A stretch of 37,984 nt of DNA from DATAEY01 sp038199035 (GTDB lineage: Bacteria > Actinomycetota > Thermoleophilia > Solirubrobacterales > Solirubrobacteraceae): contig JBBPZM010000030.1 of assembly GCA_038199035.1 (NCBI GenBank), positions 1-37,984 on the forward strand. The letters are read 5' to 3'. This document shows positions 30,067 through 37,504 of this stretch, piece by piece; the stretch's first letter is position 1, and every line of letters begins with the position of its first letter. The position numbers and the translations under genes are program-made. The notes under the pieces were generated by a model. It saw nothing but the letters and a program-made list of their open reading frames with translations. It did no database searches and was not told where the DNA came from.

Positions 30067-31389
30067 TCAGAGACCCTCGGCCAGCGCGCGGAAGTGGTCG
30101 CCGCGCGCCTCGAAGTCGGGGTACTGGTCGTATGAGGCGCACGCGGGCGAGAGCAGGACGACGTCGCCGGGCGCGGCGGCACCGGCCGCCGCCCCGACGG
30201 CCCGCTCGAGGTCGCCGCACGCCCGCGCCAGCACTCCGGTGTGGGCGAGCGCCCCGGCGATCTCGGGCGCGGCTTCCCCCATCAGGTAGACGGCGGCGCA
30301 CCGCTGCCCGACCGGCGCGGCCAGCGCGTCGTAGCCGCCTCCCTTGCCGCGTCCCCCGAGGATGAGGTGGACCGTCCCGGGCGGGAAGGCGGCCAGGGCG
30401 ACGAGGGTCGAGGCGACGTTGGTGGCCTTGGAGTCGTTGACGTAGAGGACGCCGTCGCGCCGAGCCACCTCCTCGAGGCGGTGTGGCACGCCGGGGAAGC
30501 TGCGCAGTGCCGCGACCACCGCGTCGGCGGGCACCCCACGCGCGAGGGTCGCCGCGGCGGCGGCCATGGCGTTGAGGCGATTGTGAGTGCCGCGCAGGGC
30601 GAGGTCGTCGACGGACAGGAGCGGTTGGTCGGCCCACCAGATCTGACCGGCGCGCTCGGACACGTCGTCGTCGGGGCGAGCCCCGAAGCACACGCGCCGC
30701 GCGCAGCCGCCGAGGTCCTCGAGCTCGAGGTCGGAGGGCGCCACGGCCACGTCGTCGTTGCCCTGGCGGGCGAAGGCCTGGAGCTTCGCGCGCGTGTAAC
30801 GGTCCATGGTGCCGTGGCGGTCGAGGTGGTCCTCGGTGAGGTTGAGCAGGACAGCCGCCTCGGGCGAGAAGGCCTTGGTGTCCTCGAGCTGGAAGGAAGA
30901 CGCCTCGCACACGACGGTGGCCGACGGGTCCAGCTCGCCGACCAGCGACGCCAGGGCGGTGCCGACGTTGCCGGCGACCGCGACGGGGAGTCCGGCCTCC
31001 CGGTGCACGTGGCCGATGAGCTCCGTGGTGGTGGTCTTGCCGTTGGTGCCGGTCACCGCGATGAACTGGTTGGGAATGAGCCGCCAGGCGAGCTCGAGCT
31101 CCCCGATGACCGCGAGACCCCGTTCGCGGGCCGCGACGACCACCGGCGCCTGCGCCGGGACCCCGGGGCTCTTGACCAGCGTCCGGGCGCGCGGCGCCAG
31201 CTCGCTGCCTGGCGTGCCGAGGTGCAGTTCGACGCCCGCCGCCCGAAGCCTCTCGACCTCGGGGCGCCCGGCATCGCAGCCGATCACCTCCTCTCCACGA
31301 GCGCGCAGGGCTAGGGCGGCCGCCGCGCCCGAGCGGACTAGGCCGACCACGAGGAACGGGCCCGGCGGCAGCGGCGGGCGCGACTTCAT
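30067..31389 (-). CDS. murD: UDP-N-acetylmuramoyl-L-alanine--D-glutamate ligase
   Basis: Adds D-Glu to UDP-MurNAc-L-Ala. The 440-residue protein has an N-terminal UDP-binding domain (FLVVGLVRSGAAAALALRARG), then the ATP loop AVTGTNGKTTTTELIGHVH. The central domain has CEASSFQLEDTKAFSPEAAVLLNLTEDHLDRHGTMD. The C-terminal domain includes LEEVARRDGVLYVNDSKATN and HLILGGRGKGGGYDAL, then LLSPACASYDQYPDFEARGDHF. The start is ATG at 31387-31389. It is the first gene after the large gap that splits the dcw cluster, so it probably has its own promoter. ftsW begins immediately after its stop. Confidence 0.98.
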   Translation of the reverse strand: MKSRPPLPPGPFLVVGLVRSGAAAALALRARGEEVIGCDAGRPEVERLRAAGVELHLGTPGSELAPRARTLVKSPGVPAQAPVVVAARERGLAVIGELELAWRLIPNQFIAVTGTNGKTTTTELIGHVHREAGLPVAVAGNVGTALASLVGELDPSATVVCEASSFQLEDTKAFSPEAAVLLNLTEDHLDRHGTMDRYTRAKLQAFARQGNDDVAVAPSDLELEDLGGCARRVCFGARPDDDVSERAGQIWWADQPLLSVDDLALRGTHNRLNAMAAAAATLARGVPADAVVAALRSFPGVPHRLEEVARRDGVLYVNDSKATNVASTLVALAAFPPGTVHLILGGRGKGGGYDALAAPVGQRCAAVYLMGEAAPEIAGALAHTGVLARACGDLERAVGAAAGAAAPGDVVLLSPACASYDQYPDFEARGDHFRALAEGL

Positions 31390-31510
31390 CGGTGGCCGAC
31401 CCGGCGCGGCGCCGGGGTGTCGGCGGAGACCCCACGAGCCGCCACGCGACGCGCCAACGCGGTACCCCCGGCCCTGGGGGTCGCGGGCCGCTTGGTCTGG
31501 CTACGCGCAC

Positions 31511-31576
31511 GCCATTTCGGCGCCATCTCTTGTCCCCGGCCGCGCCAACTCGGCGCCACCTTCCGGCCCCGGCCAT
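31511..31576 (-). repeat. 33-bp imperfect tandem repeat upstream of murD
   Basis: Two 33-base units (31511-31543 and 31544-31576) match at 24 of 33 positions, sharing the core CGGCGCCA. On the minus strand both could encode 11-residue units, GRGRKVAPSWR and GRGQEMAPKWR, if the small frame there were translated. Confidence 0.6.
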
Positions 31577-31654
31577 AGAGCGCGAGCGCTCCCGCGCGGC
31601 GGCCTGGGCAACGGCGGGATGGAGGGAAGGGCCGGTAGGGGGGCATGCCGCAGC

Positions 31655-31694
31655 TGATAGCCGGGGCTATCAATAGTGATACCGGTGGCTATCA
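31655..31694. promoter_or_regulatory. Twin 18-bp palindromes, candidate operator upstream of murD
   Basis: TGATAGCCGGGGCTATCA (31655-31672) is a palindrome with 8-base arms. TGATACCGGTGGCTATCA (31677-31694) is an imperfect second copy with the same TGATA/TATCA ends. Starts are 22 bases apart, about two helical turns, as for two dimers of a repressor binding side by side. Since the genes flanking the gap are on the minus strand, murD (265 bases downstream) is the likely target. The regulator is unknown. Confidence 0.55.
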
Positions 31695-31790
31695 GGCCCC
31701 GGGGACGGACCCCCCCGGGGGGCTGGCCAGCGTGCGACGGACGGACTCCCCCGGACGCACCCCGTCGCGGTCCGGTCTCGCCCGCCGGTC

Positions 31791-32756
31791 CTACCTGATG
31801 CTGCTCTGGTAGATCGTGAAGCCGATCGCGCTGCAGGCGGCGGCGACGATCCAGAAGCGCAGGATGATCTTGGTCTCCGACCAGGCCATCAGCTCGAAGT
31901 GGTGGTGCACCGGCGCCATCAGGAAGATCCGCTTGCGGAAGGCCTGGAAGGAGAAGACCTGAAGGGCGACCGAGACGGCCTCGATGACGAAGATCCCGCC
32001 GAGGATGATCAGCAGGATCTCGGTCTTGGTCATCACCGCCATCGCGGCGATCGCCCCCCCGAGCCCGAGCGAGCCGGTGTCTCCCATGAAGATGTTGGCC
32101 GGGAACGAGTTGAACCACAGGAAGCCGATGCACCCCCCCACCAGGCACGCCGAGAGCAGCGCGAGGTCGCGCTGGCCGGTGATGAACGTGATGCCGATGT
32201 AGGCCAGCAGGACGATCGCGGTGCAGCCCGCGGCCAGGCCGTCGAGCCCATCGGTGAGGTTGACGGCGCTCGTCGTCCCCGCCACCACGAGGTAGATCAG
32301 CACCGGGTAGAAGATCCCGAGGTTGATCTGGTAGTCGACGACCCGCAGGCGCAGCATGTTCGAGAGGTGCGCAGGCTCGGAGGCCACGTACCACAGCCCG
32401 AGCGAGATGGCGATGGTGACGACGAGCTTCGTCCGCGCGCGCAGGCCCAGCGAACGGCGGCGAACGATCTTCACGTAGTCGTCGGCGAACCCGAGCAGGG
32501 CGCAGGCCAGCGCCGCTCCGAACACCCCGAGCGCCTGCGGGGTGAGCTTGGAGAGGATGAGGAACGGTGCGGCGATGGCCACAAAGATGATGACCCCGCC
32601 CATCGTCGGGGTTCCCGCCTTCTCGTGGTGGCCCTCGGGGCCCTCCTCGCGGATGTTCTGCCCGAACTCGCGCTCGCGCAGGAACGCGATGAACTTCGGG
32701 CTGAGGAAGATGCAGATCAGCAGCGACGCCGTGCCGGCGATGAGGACGCGTCCCAT
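31791..32756 (-). CDS. mraY: Phospho-N-acetylmuramoyl-pentapeptide transferase
   Basis: Integral membrane enzyme forming lipid I from UDP-MurNAc-pentapeptide and undecaprenyl phosphate. The 321-residue, ten-helix protein has REEGPEGHHEKAGTPTMGG (first cytoplasmic loop), ALLGFADDYVKIVRRRSLGL with the DDY motif, TSAVNLTDGLDGLAAG, and FMGDTGSLGLGGAIAAMA. The C-terminal loop APVHHHFELMAWSETKIILRFWI carries the HHH(F)E motif. All signature residues are present. The start is ATG at 32754-32756. It lies 60 bases after murF and is followed by the dcw gap. Confidence 0.98.
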   Translation of the reverse strand: MGRVLIAGTASLLICIFLSPKFIAFLREREFGQNIREEGPEGHHEKAGTPTMGGVIIFVAIAAPFLILSKLTPQALGVFGAALACALLGFADDYVKIVRRRSLGLRARTKLVVTIAISLGLWYVASEPAHLSNMLRLRVVDYQINLGIFYPVLIYLVVAGTTSAVNLTDGLDGLAAGCTAIVLLAYIGITFITGQRDLALLSACLVGGCIGFLWFNSFPANIFMGDTGSLGLGGAIAAMAVMTKTEILLIILGGIFVIEAVSVALQVFSFQAFRKRIFLMAPVHHHFELMAWSETKIILRFWIVAAACSAIGFTIYQSSIR

Positions 32757-32816
32757 CAGTGGGCGCGGGCGCGCCGAGGCGCCAGGCGAGGTCGGCGGCC
32801 CATGCGGCGCGGCACT

Positions 32817-34166
32817 CTAGCTGGCGGCCCGGGCGCTCGTGAGGGCGTCGGACACGGCTTCGAGGCCGACCCCGCGCGAGCCCTTGACGAGCACGGTGTC
32901 GCCGGGCTCGACCAGCTCGGGGAGGAGGGCGGCGGCCTCGTCGGCGCTAGCCACCGGGTGGGCGAGCCCGTCGAAGTCGTCGAGCATGCGCGCGGCCAGC
33001 GGCCCGACCGTGACCAGCAGCTCCACGCCGGCGCGTGCCGCGTGGCGCCCGACCTCGACGTGGAACTCCTGCTCCTGCGGGCCCAGCTCGAGCATGTCCC
33101 CCAGCACCGCCACCCGGCGGCCCGCGGCCTGCTCGGCGAGGTCGTCGAGGGCGGCGCGCATCGACATCGGGTTGGCGTTGTAGCAGTCGTTGACGAGCAC
33201 GACGTCCCCGATCTCCAGGCGCTCCCCGCGCATCGCCGAGAAGGCGACCTCGATGCGGCCGCGCGGCGTCACGCCGATGGCCAGCGCGGCCGCCACCGCG
33301 GCCAGCAGGTTGAGGCGGTTGTGGGCCTGCGAGAACGAGGGCGACAGGGCGAGGCGCTCGCCGTGGGCCTCGACCACGAGCTCGCCGTGCGGCGTGATGT
33401 CGGCCAGGGCGACGTCGCCGCCCGGTCCGAAGGTCACGGTGCGCACGTCGTCGCGCAGGTGAGGCGCCAGCAACGGATCGCGCGCGGGGACGACACCCGT
33501 GGCGCCCGGCGCCAGGCCGGCGATGAGCTCGGCCTTGGCGGCGGCCACCGCCTCCAGCGAGCCCAGGATCTCGAGGTGGACGGGGCCGACGTTGACGATG
33601 ATTCCAACGTCGGGCTCGGCGATCGCGGTCAGCTCGGCGATCTGCCCTGCCCCGCGCATGGCCAGCTCGAGGACCAGCGCCTCCGTCCCCGCCGGGGCGC
33701 CCAGCACGGCCAGCGGCAGGCCGATCTCGGTGTTGAGGTTCGCCGGGCTGGCCACCACGCGCCGGGCGGGGTCGAGCAGGGCGGCGAGGATGTCCTTGGT
33801 CGAGGTCTTGCCGGTCGAGCCGGTCACCGCGATCACCTGGGCGCCGAGCTCGCGCCGCCACCCGCGGGCCAGGCGCTGGAGAGCCTCGAGCGGGTCGTCG
33901 GCGGCGAGCAGGACGCCCGGCGCCGAGCAGCGGGCCGCCTCGGCATGCTCGGGTGAGACCAGGACCCCCCAGGCGCCGGCGGCGAGGGCGTGAGGCGCGA
34001 AGCGACCGCCGTCCACGCGCGTGCCAGGGAGGCCGACGAACAGGTCGCCGGGCCGCACGTCGCGCGAGTCGATGGTCACCCGTTCCGGGCCGGAGGTGGC
34101 GCCGGTGGGGGCCAGCGAGCGCGCCCCGGCCGCGGTGGCCACCTGCTCGGGCGTCCACTCCCTCAT
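32817..34166 (-). CDS. murF: UDP-MurNAc-tripeptide--D-alanyl-D-alanine ligase
   Basis: Adds D-Ala-D-Ala to complete the UDP-MurNAc-pentapeptide. The 449-residue product has an N-terminal domain with ERVTIDSRDVRPGDLFVGLPG, then the ATP loop VIAVTGSTGKTSTKDILAAL. It continues with SPANLNTEIGLPLAVL, ELAMRGAGQIAELTAIAEPDVGIIVNVG and PVHLEILGSLEAVAAAKAEL. The C-terminal part has LVNDCYNANPMSMRAALDDL, GDMLELGPQEQEFH and VLVKGSRGVGLE. The start is ATG at 34164-34166, overlapping murE by four bases. murE and murF are therefore translationally coupled. Confidence 0.98.
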   Translation of the reverse strand: MREWTPEQVATAAGARSLAPTGATSGPERVTIDSRDVRPGDLFVGLPGTRVDGGRFAPHALAAGAWGVLVSPEHAEAARCSAPGVLLAADDPLEALQRLARGWRRELGAQVIAVTGSTGKTSTKDILAALLDPARRVVASPANLNTEIGLPLAVLGAPAGTEALVLELAMRGAGQIAELTAIAEPDVGIIVNVGPVHLEILGSLEAVAAAKAELIAGLAPGATGVVPARDPLLAPHLRDDVRTVTFGPGGDVALADITPHGELVVEAHGERLALSPSFSQAHNRLNLLAAVAAALAIGVTPRGRIEVAFSAMRGERLEIGDVVLVNDCYNANPMSMRAALDDLAEQAAGRRVAVLGDMLELGPQEQEFHVEVGRHAARAGVELLVTVGPLAARMLDDFDGLAHPVASADEAAALLPELVEPGDTVLVKGSRGVGLEAVSDALTSARAAS

Positions 34167-35629
34167 CGCGCCAGCGCCTCGCCCCGCAGCGCCTCGCGCG
34201 CGACGGCGACGTCGTCGAACGGGACCTTGCGACCGCCCGCCAGCTCCTGGCCGTGCTCGTGTCCCTTGCCGGCGATCACCACCACGTCACCCGGGCCGGC
34301 CAGCTCGAGCGCGCGGCCGATGGCCGCCCGGCGATCGACGATGGCCTCCACACCCGACCCGGCGCCGGCCACGATCTGGGCGATGATGGCCTCCGGGTCC
34401 TCGGAGCGGGGGTTGTCAGAGGTGACGACCACCACGTCGGCCAGCCGCGCGGCGATCTCCCCCATCAGCGGCCGCTTGGCGCGGTCGCGGTCCCCTCCGC
34501 AGCCGAAGACCACGATCACCCGCCCGCCCGGCGCGCCGGCCATCGCTCTTCGGGCGCCCTCGCCCCCGGCGGCCAGCTCGCGGGCGGCGCGCAGGACGTT
34601 GGCCAGCGAATCGGGAGTGTGGGCGTAGTCGACCAGCACGGCGAACCCCTGCCCCTCGTCGACCGGCTCGAAGCGCCCGGGGACGCGCCCGGCGGCGGCC
34701 ACCGCGCCGGGAATGGTGTCGTCCTGCACCCCCAGCACCCGCGCGGCGGCGACGGCGGCCAGGAGGTTCGAGACGTTGAAGCGCCCGGGGAGGGCGAGCC
34801 GCAGCTCAGCCTCGAAGCCCGGGCCGTGGGCCACGAAACGCGAGCCGTCAGCCCCGCCGCGCAGGTCCGTGGCCCCGTAGTCGGCGGGATGGTCGAGGGC
34901 GAAGGTGATCGCTCCGGGCCGCTCGGCGGCCAGGCGCCAGCCGTAGGGGTCGTCGAGGTTGATCACCGCCGCGCCCGGAGCGGCCTCGAAGAGCCGGCGC
35001 TTGGCCGCGAAGTAGTCCTCCATGGTGGGATGGAAGTCGAGGTGGTCCTGCGTGAGGTTGGTGAAGACCGCGGCCGCCCAGTGGACGGCGTCGGCGCGAT
35101 GCAAGCTCAGAGCGTGCGAGGAGACCTCCATCGCGCAGGCGGCGTCGCCGGCGTCGAGCATCGCCCGGAAGGTGCGCTGGAGGTCGATCGCCTCAGGGGT
35201 CGTGCGCTCGGCCTCGACCCGGGCGCCGCCGACGACCGACGTCACCGTCCCAAGCAGCCCGCACCTGCGCCCGGCGCCCTCGAGGAGCGAGCGCAGAAGA
35301 AAGGCGGTCGTCGTCTTGCCGTTGGTCCCGGTGATGCCGACGACGTCCAGGGCGGCGGTCGGGTCGCCGTAGAAGCGCGCGGCGGCCGGGGCCATCGCGG
35401 CCCGGGCCGACTCGACCGTCACCTCGGGAACCCCCAGCCCGAGCGGGCGCTCGACGACCAGCGCGGCGGCGCCCTGCGACACGGCCTGGGGGGCGAAGTC
35501 GTGGCCGTCGGTGGTCAGCCCGGTCACGCAGAAGAAGAGGCTGCCCGGTCCCACGCGGCGGCTGTCGTAGGCCAGGCCGGTGATCTCCACGCCGGGCGCC
35601 GCAGGGCCCATCAGCTCGCGGAGGTCCAT
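34163..35629 (-). CDS. murE: UDP-MurNAc-L-Ala-D-Glu--meso-diaminopimelate ligase
   Basis: Adds the third amino acid of the stem peptide. The 488-residue protein starts MDLRELMGPAAPGVEITGLAYDSRRVGPGS. It has the ATP loop VVGITGTNGKTTTAFLLRSL (GTNGKTT at 101-107), RTTPEAIDLQRTF, EVSSHALSLHRADAV and FTNLTQDHLDFHPTMEDYF. The C-terminal domain has VDYAHTPDSLANVL, FGCGGDRDRAKRPLMGEIA, VVVTSDNPRSEDPEAII and VIAGKGHEHGQEL. DNPR is the known specificity motif for meso-diaminopimelate rather than lysine, so the wall is predicted to be mDAP type. The start is ATG at 35627-35629. The gap from ftsI upstream is 48 bases. Confidence 0.98.
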   Translation of the reverse strand: MDLRELMGPAAPGVEITGLAYDSRRVGPGSLFFCVTGLTTDGHDFAPQAVSQGAAALVVERPLGLGVPEVTVESARAAMAPAAARFYGDPTAALDVVGITGTNGKTTTAFLLRSLLEGAGRRCGLLGTVTSVVGGARVEAERTTPEAIDLQRTFRAMLDAGDAACAMEVSSHALSLHRADAVHWAAAVFTNLTQDHLDFHPTMEDYFAAKRRLFEAAPGAAVINLDDPYGWRLAAERPGAITFALDHPADYGATDLRGGADGSRFVAHGPGFEAELRLALPGRFNVSNLLAAVAAARVLGVQDDTIPGAVAAAGRVPGRFEPVDEGQGFAVLVDYAHTPDSLANVLRAARELAAGGEGARRAMAGAPGGRVIVVFGCGGDRDRAKRPLMGEIAARLADVVVVTSDNPRSEDPEAIIAQIVAGAGSGVEAIVDRRAAIGRALELAGPGDVVVIAGKGHEHGQELAGGRKVPFDDVAVAREALRGEALAR

Positions 35630-35677
35630 GGCGGGGCGAGTGTAGCCCCGGCCGCGGAGGCGGCCGAGGGCGCCGGT

Positions 35678-37495
35678 TCAGCCGCTGGGAGCGGCGCCGG
35701 CCTGGGCTTGGTCCTGTGCCCCGGGCGCCGGCTGGGCAGGAGGGGCGGCCGGTGCCGGCGCCCCGGGCGCCGGGGCGGTCGGGTCGGTGCCACCCAGCAC
35801 CGGACCCGCTGGCGCGCCGGGGGCGCCGGGCGGCTGGTCGGGCGGGATGCGCAGGTAGGGCAGCGCGAAGGCCATGATCTTCTGGAAGGCGGGGGCGGCG
35901 ACCACGCCGCCGTAGATCTCGCCCTGGGGCTCGTCGACCATGACCGCCACGAGCAGCCGCGGCCGCCGGGCGGGGGCGAAGCCCACGAACGAGGCGACGT
36001 ACTTGGTGTCCGAGTAGCCGCCGGTGGCGGGATCGGGCTTGTTGGCTGTGCCGGTCTTGCCCGCCAGCTGATAGCCGGGGATCGAGACCTCGCTGGCCGT
36101 ACCCCCCGGCGCCAGCACGCCCTCGAGCATCTGGCGCAGGCTGGCCGCCGTGGCCGCCGAGATCACGCGCCGCCCGTGGGGCTCGCGCCCGCTGCGGCGC
36201 CCGATCCGCTCGATCACATGCGGCGCGCGCAGGACGCCCCCGTTGGCGATGGCCGAGTAGGCGGTGGCCATCTGGAGCGGGGTGACGGCCAGGCCCTGGC
36301 CGATGGGGAGGTTGCCCATCGAGGAGCCCGAGTACTGGTCGGGCTGGGGGACTATCCCCGTTCCCTCGCCGGGCACGTCGACCCCCGTGGCGCGGCCGAA
36401 GCCGAAGCGGTCAACCCACGAGCTGAACTGCTGGGCGCCCAGCCGCAGGCCGATCGTCACCGCCCCGACGTTGCTGGACTGGGCGAGGATCTGCGCGGTG
36501 GTCAGGGTCTCGGACCCGCGGTCGTGGGCCTCCCCGATCGTGCGGTCGGCCACCTGGATCTGCGGGGCGAGGTCGAAGGCGGTCTGCGGCGTGACCAGGC
36601 GCTCCTCCAGCGCGCCCGCCACCGTGAAGGGCTTGAAGGTCGAGCCGGGCTCGTAGGCGGCGCCGACCGCCCGGTTAGCGCGCGCCCACGCCGGCGCGGA
36701 TGCTGGATCGTTGGCGTCGAGCTGGGGCCAGTTGGCCATGGCCAGGACGGCGCCTGTGCGGGAGTCCATGACCAGGGCCATCGCGCCCTTGGGCGAGAAG
36801 TCCTGGCCCACCTGGGCCAGCACCTTCTCGGCGCGATCCTGGATCGGCGCGTCGATCGTGAGCCGCACGTCCTGCCCCGGGTGCATCGTGCGCTCGTCGC
36901 GCAGCGAGATGGGCTGGCCTAGGGCGTCGTTGACCAGCCGGCGCTCCCCGTCGCGGCCCCGCAGCGAGCGGTCGAGCGAGTACTCGAGGCCGGACAGCCC
37001 CTTGCCGTCCACCCCGACAAATCCCAGGAGCTGGGAGGCCAGGCGGTCCTGGGGATACACGCGACGGCTGGAGGGGATCAGCGACAGCCCGTCGATCTTC
37101 ATCGCGTCAATCACCCGCGCGCGGCTGGACGGCACCAGCCGGCGCAGGTAGACGAAGCCCCGGCTGCGGTCCGACAGCTGGTGGAGCACGGTCTGCTGGT
37201 CGAGCCCCAGGAACGGCGCCACCCGGGTGGCGACGCGAAGCGGGTCGGCGATGAGCCGCGGGTTGGCGGTGACGTCGTCAGCGGGCTCGGAGACCGCCAG
37301 CTCGGCGCCGTGGCGGTCGGTGATCGTGCCCCGCGGCGCGGGCACGTCGACCAGCCGCACCTGCTGGGAGTTGGCCGCCAGCTTGAGCGACGAGCCGCGA
37401 ACGGCGCCGAGGTAGCCGGCGCGTGCGGCGGCCAGGCCGAGCAGGCCGAGGAAGGCGACGAGCAGCAGGACGATGCGGCGCTCGATGAGCCCCAT
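35678..37495 (-). CDS. ftsI: Peptidoglycan D,D-transpeptidase FtsI (class B PBP)
   Basis: Septal cross-linking enzyme partnered with FtsW. The 605-residue protein has a short cytoplasmic start, a membrane helix at about 8-25 (IVLLLVAFLGLLGLAAAR), the pedestal domain (VPAPRGTITDRHGAELAVS), then the transpeptidase domain. That domain carries SxxK at S285-K288 (YEPGSTFKPF), SSN at 340-342 and KTG at 480-482 (LAGKTGTANKPDP). FGRATGVDVPGEGTG is also typical. No PASTA domain follows. Instead the last 55 or so residues are a Pro/Ala/Gly-rich tail outside the membrane. The start is ATG at 37493-37495, nine bases after the ftsL stop. Confidence 0.97.
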   Translation of the reverse strand: MGLIERRIVLLLVAFLGLLGLAAARAGYLGAVRGSSLKLAANSQQVRLVDVPAPRGTITDRHGAELAVSEPADDVTANPRLIADPLRVATRVAPFLGLDQQTVLHQLSDRSRGFVYLRRLVPSSRARVIDAMKIDGLSLIPSSRRVYPQDRLASQLLGFVGVDGKGLSGLEYSLDRSLRGRDGERRLVNDALGQPISLRDERTMHPGQDVRLTIDAPIQDRAEKVLAQVGQDFSPKGAMALVMDSRTGAVLAMANWPQLDANDPASAPAWARANRAVGAAYEPGSTFKPFTVAGALEERLVTPQTAFDLAPQIQVADRTIGEAHDRGSETLTTAQILAQSSNVGAVTIGLRLGAQQFSSWVDRFGFGRATGVDVPGEGTGIVPQPDQYSGSSMGNLPIGQGLAVTPLQMATAYSAIANGGVLRAPHVIERIGRRSGREPHGRRVISAATAASLRQMLEGVLAPGGTASEVSIPGYQLAGKTGTANKPDPATGGYSDTKYVASFVGFAPARRPRLLVAVMVDEPQGEIYGGVVAAPAFQKIMAFALPYLRIPPDQPPGAPGAPAGPVLGGTDPTAPAPGAPAPAAPPAQPAPGAQDQAQAGAAPSG

Positions 37496-37504
37496 CGCCG
37501 GTGC

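Larger units (their letters stand above)
31390..31790. other. 401-base gap inside dcw cluster between mraY and murD
   Basis: The only large gap in the dcw run. From the mraY side it holds GC palindromes (CCCCCCGGGGGG at 31711-31722, CCCCGGGG at 31697-31704) and twin 18-bp palindromes at 31655-31694. Then come a 33-bp imperfect tandem repeat at 31511-31576 and a small hairpin, ACCCCC/GGGGGT, at 31464-31481. A 95-codon minus-strand frame (31386-31673) starts inside the palindromes and ends with an ATGA overlap on murD. It is Arg-rich with visibly weaker third-position bias than real genes here, so I do not call it a gene. Most likely it is a control region driving murD onward. Confidence 0.5.

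Noticed and set aside
31651..31666. CAGCTGATAGCCGGGG near the murD operator also occurs within ftsI (about 36065), and CCGGTGGCTATCA occurs within ftsZ (about 23615)
   Set aside because: In ftsI and ftsZ these bases encode conserved residues (PGYQL and VIATG) and lack palindromic context. Matches of this size are plausible by chance in 38 kb of biased sequence, so a shared regulatory motif is not claimed.
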